DNA from: UM-FILTER-47-13 sp964445195
GTDB taxonomy: Bacteria; Pseudomonadota; Alphaproteobacteria; Micavibrionales; Micavibrionaceae
Direction of reading: 5' to 3'
Assembly: GCA_964445195.1 (NCBI GenBank)
Contig: CAYUKA010000001.1
Coordinates: 124,001 to 188,000 of the forward strand
Length of the DNA stretch: 64,000 bases
Shown: positions 56,626-64,000 of the stretch, piece by piece
Numbering within the stretch: the first letter of the stretch is position 1
Layout of the letters: the number at the start of each line of letters is the position of its first letter
Made by a program: the position numbers and the translations under genes
Notes under the pieces: model-generated
What the model saw: the letters and a program-made list of their open reading frames with translations, nothing else
The model's database searches: none
What the model was told of the DNA's origin: nothing

Positions 56626-57266
56626 GCCGCCTGCCTCGCGGCCTCAAAAACATCCTGCCAGCATTCATGGAGCGCCCGGTCCATGTCCGTCATCGCGATG
56701 GAGCGCCCCAGCATCTCCGCAACCGAGGTCACGCCGTATTCACTGATCCCGCATGGCACGATGCCGTCAAAATGCGACAGGTCCGGATCAACATTGATCG
56801 CGATGCCGTGATAACTGACCCAGCGCCTGACCCGCACGCCGATTGCAGCGATTTTCTTTTCCGTACCATCCGTATCAACCCAGATACCGATACGGCCCTC
56901 ACGACGCCCGCCGTCAATTCCGAACGTCGCCAGCGCCATAATAATCCATTCTTCGAGCTGCCAGACATAACGCTTTATGTCCGGGGCGCCCTGTCGCTTT
57001 TTTAAGTCCAGCATCACATAAGCCACGCGCTGCCCCGGCCCGTGATAGGTATATTCACCGCCGCGGCCGGTGCGGTAAACCGGGAACCGGGCGTCGAGAA
57101 GATCACTGTCCCTGGCGCTGGTCCCCGCCGTATAGAGCGGCGGATGTTCGGTCAGCCAGACCAACTCGTCCACCTGCCCGGCGCGGACCGCGGCGACACG
57201 CTCTTCCATAAACATCACGGCATCATCGTAAGCGACCGGGTTTTCTGCGCTCAGCCATTCAACCAT
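56622..57266 (-). CDS. lipB: Octanoyltransferase (lipoyl(octanoyl) transferase)
   Basis: A 214-residue enzyme that moves octanoyl from acyl-carrier protein to lipoyl domains. RTGRGGEYTYHGPGQRVAYVMLDLKKR, KKIAAIGVRVRRWVSYHGIAINV (catalytic lysine at 138) and FDGIVPCGISEYGVTS (catalytic cysteine at 172) are all in place. The ATG at 57266 gives the normal length; the frame continues upstream to 57356. Confidence 0.95.
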   Translation of the reverse strand: MVEWLSAENPVAYDDAVMFMEERVAAVRAGQVDELVWLTEHPPLYTAGTSARDSDLLDARFPVYRTGRGGEYTYHGPGQRVAYVMLDLKKRQGAPDIKRYVWQLEEWIIMALATFGIDGGRREGRIGIWVDTDGTEKKIAAIGVRVRRWVSYHGIAINVDPDLSHFDGIVPCGISEYGVTSVAEMLGRSIAMTDMDRALHECWQDVFEAARQAA

Positions 57267-57358
57267 AAAAAATTTCTCAAAATCTATGTTGCGCCGCACA
57301 TAAAAACGACTTATGTAGACCGCGTGGTTATAACAGCGCCACAAGGAGGAATGCAAAT

Positions 57359-58291
57359 ATGGCTCTTAATCATGATCTCGTTCGCCGTGTCTTTGGTGAT
57401 AAGGCGGTTTACAGCTTTGAGGCCGCACCACCCGCCGATGACCCAAAAGTCAAAATGGCTATCGAAAACCTCCACGTCTCTTACGGGCGCGGCCTGCGCG
57501 GGGCGGCACAGGGACTTTTCTCCCGCCTCAACCGTAACGATCACAGCATTCACTCTCATAAAAACCGTGCGCTGGGCCTGAAGGATGTCACGCTCCCGAT
57601 TTACGAAAACGAAGTCCTGGCCCTGATTGGTTCGTCGGGCTGCGGAAAGTCAACACTGCTGCGTGCCCTGAACCGCATGAATGATACGATTGACGGCTGT
57701 ATTACGACCGGCAATATCACGCTTGACGGTCAGAATATTTATGACCGCGATGTCGAAGCGGAAGTGCTCCGCCGCAGGGTCGGCATGGTGTTCCAGAAGC
57801 CTAACCCGTTCGTCAGCAGCATCCGCGATAATGTCGCTTACGGCATCAGCCTGCACGGTCTGGCCTCGAGCAAAGAGCATATGGATGACCTGATTGAGGA
57901 GCACCTGACCAAGGCCGGCCTGTTTGACGAGGTCAAAGACGTGCTGAAACGTGATGCGCGCAGCCTGTCCGGCGATCAGCAGCAGCGCCTGTGTATCGCC
58001 CGCGCCACGGCGATCCAGCCTGAAGTCATTTTGATGGACGAGCCCTGCGCATCGCTTGACCCGATCTCTTCCAAAACGATTGAAGATCGTATCCACGAGC
58101 TGCAACAGGACTATACAATCGTGCTGATCACACACAATCTCGGCCAGGCCGCGCGGCTGAGCCAACGGGTCGCGCATTTCCATCTTGGCGAAATGTTGTC
58201 TTACGGCCCGACGGAAGAGATTTACAAAAACACCGGCGCTGAGCCAAGCCATGCGGATACGCTGAAATACGTGCAGGGCGCGTTTGGCTAG
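57359..58291 (+). CDS. Orphan PstB-like ABC transporter ATPase with altered signature
   Basis: A 310-residue ATPase closest to phosphate-importer PstB (LIGSSGCGKSTLLRALNRMNDTI, VGMVFQKPNPFVSSIRDNVAYG, LCIARATAIQPEVILMDEPCASLDPISS). Two things are odd. The signature reads LSGDQ (203-207) in place of LSGGQ; the same change in CFTR is the G551D disease allele. About 28 residues are inserted between SYG (41-43) and the usual AL-dvsl strand. No pstS, pstC, pstA or phoU is in the window. AAGGAGGA stands before the ATG. It may serve a distant permease or act as a regulator. Confidence 0.85.
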   Translation: MALNHDLVRRVFGDKAVYSFEAAPPADDPKVKMAIENLHVSYGRGLRGAAQGLFSRLNRNDHSIHSHKNRALGLKDVTLPIYENEVLALIGSSGCGKSTLLRALNRMNDTIDGCITTGNITLDGQNIYDRDVEAEVLRRRVGMVFQKPNPFVSSIRDNVAYGISLHGLASSKEHMDDLIEEHLTKAGLFDEVKDVLKRDARSLSGDQQQRLCIARATAIQPEVILMDEPCASLDPISSKTIEDRIHELQQDYTIVLITHNLGQAARLSQRVAHFHLGEMLSYGPTEEIYKNTGAEPSHADTLKYVQGAFG

Positions 58292-58325
58292 ACGCCCCCT
58301 TTGATCCTTGCTTTATCAGGGAAAT

Positions 58326-58352
58326 TTTGATAGGTAGGGGCTTCCTATCAAA
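58326..58352. repeat. Hairpin before tRNA-Leu
   Basis: TTTGATAGG (58326-58334) and CCTATCAAA (58344-58352) form a perfect 9-bp stem with a 9-base loop. It lies between the PstB-like gene and the tRNA, three bases from the tRNA. It may end the upstream transcript, though no T run follows, or take part in processing of the tRNA 5' end. Confidence 0.45.
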
Positions 58353-58355
58353 GAT

Positions 58356-58442
58356 GCGGCCGTGGCGGAATTGGTAGACGCGCAAGACTAAGGATCTTGT
58401 GGGAGTAATCCTGTGGAGGTTCGAGTCCTCTCGGCCGCACCA
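58356..58442 (+). tRNA. tRNA-Leu, anticodon AAG, with encoded CCA
   Basis: An 87-base tRNA. The acceptor stem GCGGCCG (58356-58362) pairs with CGGCCGC (58432-58438), then discriminator A and CCA. The D region has GGAATTGGTAGACGCG. The anticodon stem CAAGA/TCTTG encloses the loop CTAAGGA, so the anticodon is AAG. The long variable arm GGGAGTAATCCT and the T arm GGTTCGAGTCC follow. The class II form and the A73 discriminator agree with leucine. AAG decodes CUU, and CUC if A34 becomes inosine. Confidence 0.93.
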
Positions 58443-58461
58443 TGTTTCGCAAAACCTCTCC

Positions 58462-58563
58462 TGTCATCCCGCCCCCCGCCTGCGCGGGGGCAGGTTGCTG
58501 CGAGAGATTTCATGCCGCCTGCGCCTTGTCCGGGGAGATGTCTCGCATGCGTTCGACATGACA
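58462..58563. repeat. Mosaic palindromic stretch between tRNA-Leu and the malic enzyme gene
   Basis: The 235-base gap after the tRNA holds TGTCAT (58462-58467) and ATGACA (58558-58563) as outer ends, an inner CCCCCGC/GCGGGGG hairpin, and GAGATTTCATGC next to GAGATGTCTCGCATGC. It looks like a decayed relative of the other dispersed repeats. I see no gene in it. Confidence 0.4.
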
Positions 58564-58677
58564 CTGGTAGCGGCGCATAAAATTGCTGCATCGCACTGTC
58601 AGAGTTAGCTGTTGCCAGTTACAAGTCATCGGATTTATGATGCGGATACCCGTTAACTGACAATCGGCATCCAGATC

Positions 58678-60996
58678 ATGAAAGACGCGCTGCGCGAAGC
58701 CGCCCTTGAGTATCACAAGAATCCCAAACCCGGTAAAATTGCGATCAAACCGACAAAGGCCATGGAAACCCAGCGCGACCTGGCGCTGGCCTACTCGCCC
58801 GGTGTCGCCGTTCCGTGCGAGGAGATTGAGAAAGACCCGCTCAAAGCGCTTGATTACACCTCCCGCGGTAACGTTGTCGCCGTCATTTCCAACGGCACGG
58901 CTGTGCTCGGCCTTGGCAATATCGGCGCCCTGGCCTCCAAGCCGGTCATGGAAGGCAAGGCGGTGCTGTTCAAGAAGTTTGCCAATATCGACGCGCTGGA
59001 TATCGAGATTGACGAAACCGACGTCGACAAGCTTGTCGACACGATCGCCTCGCTGGAGCCGAGCTTCGGCGGCATCAACCTGGAGGATATAAAGGCGCCG
59101 GAATGTTTCGAGATCGAGCGCCGCTTAAAAGAGCGCATGAATATCCCGGTATTCCATGACGACCAGCACGGCACCGCGATCATTGTCGGCGCCTGCATGA
59201 CCAACTGGCTGCATTATGCCGGACGCAAGATCAAGGATATCAAACTGGTCTGTAACGGCGCCGGCGCGTCGGCGATTGCCTGCCTGAATATCCTGGTCGC
59301 CCTCGGCCTGCCGAAAAAGAATATCATCGTCTGCGACCGCAACGGCGTGATTTACAAAGGCCGCAACGAAGGCATGGACTCCGCCAAAGAGCAATATGCC
59401 GCCAATACCAAACACCGCACGCTGGCCGAAGCGATCAAGGGCGCGGACGTGTTCCTCGGCCTGTCCGGCCCGAACGCCCTGACCGGCAAAGACGTCAAGA
59501 GCATGGCCAAGGCCCCGCTGATTATGGCACTGGCCAACCCGACACCGGAAATCATGCCGGAGGAAGCCAAGCAGGCGAAACCGGACGCGATTATCTGCAC
59601 CGGCCGTTCGGACTACCCCAACCAGGTCAACAACGTGCTGTGCTTCCCGTTCATTTTTCGCGGCGCGCTTGATGTCGGCGCCACGGCGATTAACGAGGAT
59701 ATGAAGCTGGCCTGCGCCAAGGCGATTGCCGAAATGGCCCGCAAGGAAATCTCGCCCGAGGTCGCCGCCGTCTATAGCGATGAAGCGCTGGAGTTCGGCC
59801 CGGACTACCTGATTCCCAAAGCTTTCGACCCGCGCCTGATTTTCGAGTTACCCTTTGCTGTCGCCAAGGCCGCCGTCGAGAGCGGCATCGCCGCCCGGCC
59901 CGTCGATGACTGGGACGCCTACCGGGAAAAGCTGCAGCAATATACCTACCGCACCAGCATGGTCATGCGGCCGCTGATCAACAAGGCGATACAGAATAAA
60001 AAACGGATTGCCTTTTGCGAGGGCGAAGAAGAAAAAGTGCTGCGGGCCATCCAGATCGTCAGCGACGAAGGGATTGCCCGCCCGATCGTCATCGGCCGCC
60101 GCCGCGTCGTTGAAATGCGGATCAAGCAGCTGCGCCTGCGGCTTGATATTGAAAAAGATATGGAACTGGTCGATCCTGAGGATGACCCACGTTACCGCGA
60201 TTACTGGTCAAGCTACCACCAGATCATGGAACGGCGCGGCATCACTCCTTCCATGGCCCGCACGACGCTGCGCACCAATACGACGGTTATCGGCGCGCTG
60301 ATGGTGCACAAGGGCGATGCCGATGCGGTCGTCTGTGGCACAGTCGGGCTGTTCAGCAACCACATGAGAGATATCGTTGATATTATCGGCCTGAAGCCGG
60401 GCGTGGAAACGGCGGCAGCCCTGAACGCGCTGATCCTGCCCCGCGGGGCCTATTTCTTCTGTGACACGCAGGTCAACCCGGACCCCAGCATCGCCCAGAT
60501 CAGCGAAATGACGGTACTGGCCGCCGAGGAAGTAGAGCGCTTCGGGATCAAGCCGAAAATCGCCCTGCTTTCACATTCCAATTTCGGCACCCACCATCAC
60601 AGCAACAGCGCTTTTAAAATGCGCTCCGCCCTTGCCGACCTCCGCCAGCGCGCGCCGCACCTTGAAATTGACGGCGAAATGCACGCCGACGCGGCCCTGT
60701 CCGAAGCAATCCGCAACGACATCATGCCGCACTCGACGCTCAGCGGTGAGGCAAACCTGTTTATCATGCCCGGCATTGATGCCGCCAATATCGCCTTCAA
60801 CATGATGAAGGTGATGTGCGATGGTATTTCGATCGGCCCGATCCTGCTGGGCGCATCACGGCCGGCCTATGTGCTGACCCCGTCGGTGACGCCCCGCGGC
60901 ATCCTGAACGCCGCCGCCCTTGGATGCGTTGCCGCGCAGGTCTATGAAAACGAACACAAAGATGATATCGTGCCCCGGCATGCTGCGCGTGCGTAA
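58678..60996 (+). CDS. maeB: NADP-dependent malic enzyme with C-terminal phosphotransacetylase-like domain
   Basis: A 772-residue MaeB-type enzyme. The N-terminal malic domain (LALAYSPGVAVPCEEI, RGNVVAVISNGTAVLGLGNIGALASKPVMEGK, FHDDQHGTAIIVGA) runs to about 430. The NAD(P) region includes VCNGAGASAIACLNIL. The C-terminal half (KKRIAFCEGEEEKVLRA to DIMPHSTLSGEANLFIMPGIDAANIAFNMMK) is the Pta-like domain, which in known MaeB is inactive and binds acetyl-CoA as a regulator. It turns malate into pyruvate and NADPH. Confidence 0.95.
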   Translation: MKDALREAALEYHKNPKPGKIAIKPTKAMETQRDLALAYSPGVAVPCEEIEKDPLKALDYTSRGNVVAVISNGTAVLGLGNIGALASKPVMEGKAVLFKKFANIDALDIEIDETDVDKLVDTIASLEPSFGGINLEDIKAPECFEIERRLKERMNIPVFHDDQHGTAIIVGACMTNWLHYAGRKIKDIKLVCNGAGASAIACLNILVALGLPKKNIIVCDRNGVIYKGRNEGMDSAKEQYAANTKHRTLAEAIKGADVFLGLSGPNALTGKDVKSMAKAPLIMALANPTPEIMPEEAKQAKPDAIICTGRSDYPNQVNNVLCFPFIFRGALDVGATAINEDMKLACAKAIAEMARKEISPEVAAVYSDEALEFGPDYLIPKAFDPRLIFELPFAVAKAAVESGIAARPVDDWDAYREKLQQYTYRTSMVMRPLINKAIQNKKRIAFCEGEEEKVLRAIQIVSDEGIARPIVIGRRRVVEMRIKQLRLRLDIEKDMELVDPEDDPRYRDYWSSYHQIMERRGITPSMARTTLRTNTTVIGALMVHKGDADAVVCGTVGLFSNHMRDIVDIIGLKPGVETAAALNALILPRGAYFFCDTQVNPDPSIAQISEMTVLAAEEVERFGIKPKIALLSHSNFGTHHHSNSAFKMRSALADLRQRAPHLEIDGEMHADAALSEAIRNDIMPHSTLSGEANLFIMPGIDAANIAFNMMKVMCDGISIGPILLGASRPAYVLTPSVTPRGILNAAALGCVAAQVYENEHKDDIVPRHAARA

Positions 60997-61028
60997 ACTT
61001 TCACCGCGTAACTTAGGAACCTGCCGCC

Positions 61029-62441
61029 ATGTCGGAATTGCGGGATACAGACCTGCCGGATACGGCCGCCGAACAGGTAGCCGATGAAAGCGGCGCCGGC
61101 TACGGCGTTTCCGACCAGCTTATCCATGAAATCAGCGACGCGCTGCATAGCGGCTATGACGATCCGGTCATTGAAAATGTCGCGACGCTCAGCCCGGCCG
61201 ACGCCGCCGAATTGCTGGCCAAAATCGGTGACGAAGACCGCGCCCTGCTGCTCAGCGAACATGGCGCCGCCTTCGACCCGGTTGTCTTTTCCGAACTGGC
61301 CTCGGACCTGTGCAAAACCTATCTTGAGGATATACCGGCCAAACAGGTCGCGGCGATTATCTCAACGCTGGAAAGCGATGACGCGCTTGAGATCATTGAA
61401 ACGCTCGACCCCGGCTTTCAGAAAGAAATCATCCGCAACCTCTCGGCCCGCCTGCGCCTGACACTTGAGGAAGGATTAAGCTTTCCGGAGCGCAGCGCCG
61501 GCCGGATCATGCAGCGCGAGTTCGTCGCCATCCCGCAATTCTGGACAGTCGGCAAGACGATTGATTACCTGCGTGCCGCCGCCGATGAACTGCCGCAGGA
61601 TTTCTTCGATATTTTTGTGATTACGCCAACTTACCATGTCTGCGGCGAAATCCCGCTCAACCGCCTCGTCCGGTCGATACGCTCGGTAAAGCTGGAAAAC
61701 CTGACACTCGATAACATCCACCCGATCCCGGCAACGATGGACCAGGAGCATGTGGCCGAGATGTTCCGGCGTGAAAACCTGACCTCCGCCCCGGTGGTTG
61801 ACGAAGCCGATCGCCTGATCGGCGTCATCACGATTGACGACGTGGTTGACGTCATCGACGAGGAAGCGCAGGACGACATGCTCAAGCTCGGCGGTGTCGA
61901 GCAGGGCGACCTGTACCGCGCCGTCATATCGACGACCGGCTCGCGCTTTCGCTGGCTGTTCGTCAACCTGCTGACCGCCATTCTCGCATCGCTGGTCATC
62001 TCGCTATTCGATACGACCATCCAGGAAATCGTTGCGCTGGCAGTGCTGATGCCGATTGTCGCCTCGATGGGCGGCAATGCCGGTACACAGGCGTTGACCG
62101 TAGCCGTGCGCGCACTGGCAACGCGAGAACTGTCGGAGATCAACGCCTTTCGTGTGATCTGGAAAGAAACGATCGTCGGCATCCTGAACGGCGCCGCTTT
62201 CGCCGTGATTATGGGCTTTATCGCCGCGTTGTGGTTCAGCAACCCAATGCTGGGCGGCGTGATCGCGGCGGCGATGATTATCAACCTGATTGCCGCCGGG
62301 CTGTTTGGCGCCGGCATTCCTATCGTCCTGCAACGGATGGGCAGCGACCCGGCGGTTTCCTCAACAGTCTTCCTGACCACTGTCACCGACGTGGTCGGTT
62401 TTTTCGCGTTTCTTGGACTGGCAGCAGTTTTTCTGTTATAA
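61029..62441 (+). CDS. mgtE: Magnesium transporter MgtE
   Basis: A 470-residue channel. The N-domain of helical repeats (about 45-155) contains LSPADAAELLAKI. Two CBS domains follow (about 155-280; ending VGVITIDDVVDVIDEEAQDD in form). Five membrane helices (about 305-470) include MPIVASMGGNAGTQALTVAVRALA, the pore helix. It imports Mg2+ and the CBS part gates it by cytoplasmic Mg2+. There is no M-box riboswitch in the 33-base gap before it. Confidence 0.93.
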   Translation: MSELRDTDLPDTAAEQVADESGAGYGVSDQLIHEISDALHSGYDDPVIENVATLSPADAAELLAKIGDEDRALLLSEHGAAFDPVVFSELASDLCKTYLEDIPAKQVAAIISTLESDDALEIIETLDPGFQKEIIRNLSARLRLTLEEGLSFPERSAGRIMQREFVAIPQFWTVGKTIDYLRAAADELPQDFFDIFVITPTYHVCGEIPLNRLVRSIRSVKLENLTLDNIHPIPATMDQEHVAEMFRRENLTSAPVVDEADRLIGVITIDDVVDVIDEEAQDDMLKLGGVEQGDLYRAVISTTGSRFRWLFVNLLTAILASLVISLFDTTIQEIVALAVLMPIVASMGGNAGTQALTVAVRALATRELSEINAFRVIWKETIVGILNGAAFAVIMGFIAALWFSNPMLGGVIAAAMIINLIAAGLFGAGIPIVLQRMGSDPAVSSTVFLTTVTDVVGFFAFLGLAAVFLL

Positions 62442-62450
62442 ATCAAAATC

Positions 62451-62984
62451 ATGACAGCATCAAAACTGGTTCGGCCGGCGGCCGATTATAAAGAGAGTTT
62501 TCTGGAAGCCCTGCAGGAGTATCACGAGGAGGGCCGCTACCTGTATAACAAGCTGTCGGTCCTGCGCTCAGAGTTCGACGAGTTTGTGAAGGAACTGCGG
62601 GCCGAGCGCGGCTATCCGCACCAGCCCTATCAGGAGTGGGTCGACCCGGTACCGGAAACCGTGACCTGGCTGGTCAAGGATAACGAGTATCTCGGCACCG
62701 TCGATATCCGCCACCGCCTCAACTGGCATCTTGAAAAATGGGGCGGGCATATCCATTTTATCATCCGCCCGTCAAGGCGGGGCATGGGGTTTGGACGCAA
62801 AATCCTGCTCAAAGCAATGCCGATTGCCAATTATCTCGGCGTTGAAACGGCGCTGCTGACTGTCGACCCGGAAAATGAAGCGGCGATCAGGATTATCGAG
62901 TCCTGTGGCGGCGAATTCCACGACGAATTGCCTTGTACCGACCAGTTCCCGGCCCGTAAGCGGTACTGGCTGGACTGTACCTAG
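62451..62984 (+). CDS. GNAT-family acetyltransferase
   Basis: A 177-residue GNAT protein. The loop PSRRGMGFGRKILLKAMPIA (about 105-125) is the acetyl-CoA site, and TVDPENEAAIRIIESCGGEF is the conserved end. The form LGTVDIRHRLNWHLEKWGGHIHFIIRPS matches the large group of predicted acetyltransferases often linked to antibiotic-like substrates. It begins nine bases after mgtE. Its TAG stop lies in the CTAG at the left edge of the inverted-repeat element. Confidence 0.88.
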   Translation: MTASKLVRPAADYKESFLEALQEYHEEGRYLYNKLSVLRSEFDEFVKELRAERGYPHQPYQEWVDPVPETVTWLVKDNEYLGTVDIRHRLNWHLEKWGGHIHFIIRPSRRGMGFGRKILLKAMPIANYLGVETALLTVDPENEAAIRIIESCGGEFHDELPCTDQFPARKRYWLDCT

Positions 62985-63169
62985 GCTCAGGACTCATTAA
63001 TTTCGTAAATTCTGCGCGTGTCAAATTTTTGATAGACGGGCTTGAAAACTGCGCAGTGACTAGCCATCGCTAATGGCAAGCGGTTTGAAAGTCCGGATGC
63101 AAAAATTTGCCGCGCCTTTACCTTTCCTGTTCGGCAGAACATTACGAAATTAATGAGTCCTGAGCCTAG
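62981..63169. mobile_element. MITE-like element with 28-bp perfect terminal inverted repeats, flanked by CTAG
   Basis: The left arm begins CTAGGCTCAGGACTCATTAA (62981 onward, 28 bases to 63008). The right arm (63142-63169) is its exact complement. Inside, a second inverted pair (GCGCG-tgt-CAAATTTTTG at 63014-63031; CAAAAATTTG-cCGCGC at 63100-63115) and a central GCCAT/ATGGC hairpin make the whole element fold on itself. It has no coding sequence. CTAG at both ends fits the target choice of the IS427 group of the IS5 family, but the parent transposon is not in the window. Confidence 0.85.
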
Positions 63170-63927
63170 ACAAGCGGCCCTGTCGGCTCCGTACCAGCGG
63201 CAGGCTTACGAAAGTCTGCGATGCGGGCATCTTCTTCCCTCATATCAACAACGCGGGCAAACCCCTTTCGAATGTAATCAGGTGTCTGCCCGTCCGTCCG
63301 CGGTCCCATTTTCCAGGTTTCATCCAGAACGGCAAAGCGGCTGAGGACCCTGTTTTGCCAGGTATCTTTTGTGATGCCCAACGGATAAACAGCCTTTGTA
63401 GTTACGGGCGTGTCCGGCAGATGCTTGCGGATCGTACCGAATACCCGCCTTTGGTGATAGGCCAGCGTGATGGCCGTAATCGACTGACTCTCACCCAGCC
63501 CCAAATTCAGGGCGTTTTCTATATTTTGACCGGTGTTTTCGGACTGCTCGTCAATACGGATCGCCACCGCCGGCACCCCTTTCATAATCATAATGCGCCT
63601 GATATAAGCCGCCTCGGTTTCATCTTTTTCCGGCAGATCCAGGCCATCCTTGCGCAAACGCGGAAAAACCCCATAGCGTAACAGGTCACGCGCGGGCTTG
63701 ACCCCTCCGGCGACAATTACTTTTTTGAAATTACCCTTGGCATACTGCTCTGCCGCTTCAAGGGCGACATAGGCGCTAGCCGCTCCAGCCCCCAGAACAA
63801 GCCCGGTCTGGGTTTTCACTTCGGGCATGTTAAACAGAAGATGACGATTGATCATAACCACGCGGTCCGCATGCGGTGGCCAGATCAGTGCCTGAAAGAT
63901 CGCTTTTAATGTTCCTTTTGATATCAT
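63166..63927 (-). CDS. YdcF/SanA-like DUF218 protein
   Basis: A 253-residue DUF218 protein. GLVLGAGAASAYVALEAAEQYAKGNFKKVIVAGG and RIDEQSENTGQNIENAL are the family core. TAITLAYHQRRVFGTIRKHLP is the third motif. Members act in envelope maintenance (SanA, ElyC) or bind SAM (YdcF). There is no clear N-terminal membrane helix, which brings it closer to YdcF. Its stop TAG lies in the CTAG at the right edge of the inverted-repeat element. The last 73 bases of the window hold only its upstream region. Confidence 0.82.
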   Translation of the reverse strand: MISKGTLKAIFQALIWPPHADRVVMINRHLLFNMPEVKTQTGLVLGAGAASAYVALEAAEQYAKGNFKKVIVAGGVKPARDLLRYGVFPRLRKDGLDLPEKDETEAAYIRRIMIMKGVPAVAIRIDEQSENTGQNIENALNLGLGESQSITAITLAYHQRRVFGTIRKHLPDTPVTTKAVYPLGITKDTWQNRVLSRFAVLDETWKMGPRTDGQTPDYIRKGFARVVDMREEDARIADFRKPAAGTEPTGPLV

Positions 63928-64000
63928 GCGCGTCTTTTATCAGCACCCTTAAGTTATGTCAATAAATTTGATTATGAAGCAGGATAGCCGTATAGTGCTT

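Noticed and set aside
57359..58291. Phosphate-uptake (pst) operon
   Set aside because: Only the ATPase-like gene is present. No binding protein, permease or phoU gene is near it.
60997..61028. Magnesium riboswitch before mgtE
   Set aside because: The gap to the malic enzyme gene is only 32 bases, too short for an M-box.
1..64000. Prophage, secretion system or defence island
   Set aside because: No structural phage genes, integrase, secretion ATPase set, restriction-modification or toxin-antitoxin pair could be recognised.

Overview
The window is 64 kb of a bacterial chromosome, dense with genes. GC is moderately high and third positions favour G/C. The set of genes points to an alphaproteobacterium: the long fused indolepyruvate ferredoxin oxidoreductase, a folate-dependent TrmFO, the yajC-secD-secF block followed by homologues of the mitochondrial complex I assembly factors NDUFAF3 and NDUFAF6, a GTTC-N7-GTTC SOS box of the alphaproteobacterial type, and dispersed 80-150 bp palindromic repeats. 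I cannot name a genus; a free-living lineage related to Rhodospirillales or Micavibrionales is a reasonable guess. There is no prophage, CRISPR array, rRNA operon or intact transposase. The only RNA gene I see is one tRNA-Leu.

Region by region. 1-5.5 kb: tail of a hotdog thioesterase coupled to a class I/II aminotransferase, then on the minus strand the indolepyruvate:ferredoxin oxidoreductase and a small unknown gene. 5.7-9.5 kb: a two-gene ABC exporter of the SbmA/BacA-ABCD type in which both the membrane and the ATPase subunits carry large unfamiliar insertions; this is the most unusual locus here. 9.7-12.4 kb: metallo-beta-lactamase-fold hydrolase, ArsC/YffB-like protein and a CbxX/EccA-like AAA ATPase. 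12.5-24.7 kb: the leucine-degradation genes ivd, hmgL, mccA, liuC-type hydratase and mccB, all on the minus strand but separated by plus-strand genes of unknown function, a methyltransferase and a DUF4442 protein. 24.7-27.4 kb: degenerate GGDEF protein, cysteine-synthase-like enzyme and a secreted two-domain protein. 27.5-33.4 kb: a beta-oxidation operon (acyl-CoA ligase, thiolase, FadN-type HAD/ECH) closed by a clear terminator.

33.5-44.7 kb: lipoprotein, duplicated TerB-like protein, SOS-controlled Y-family polymerase, acetyltransferase, an unknown gene, two tandem BPL_N-domain proteins, trmFO overlapping a deoxyinosine glycosylase, FecR-domain protein, NDUFAF6-like protein and superoxide dismutase. 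44.9-53.6 kb: metallophosphoesterase, the Mth938/NDUFAF3-like gene with secF-secD-yajC, a DUF815 ATPase, a four-unit DUF3592 membrane protein, and a LysM/M23 NlpD-like lipoprotein with pcm. 53.7-64 kb: serS, N-formylglutamate amidohydrolase, lipB, an orphan PstB-like ATPase, tRNA-Leu, malic enzyme, mgtE, an acetyltransferase and a YdcF-like protein, the last two separated by a 189 bp MITE-like inverted-repeat element.

The metabolic genes fit together. IOR, the leucine branch and the beta-oxidation operon all turn amino-acid or lipid carbon into acyl-CoA and acetyl-CoA. The malic enzyme can return C4 acids to pyruvate. This suggests growth on proteins and lipids.

The observations I rank highest are the ABC exporter insertions with a decapeptide repeat, a palindromic repeat that now encodes a signal peptide, and the MITE placed exactly on a CTAG that supplies the stop codons of two convergent genes.
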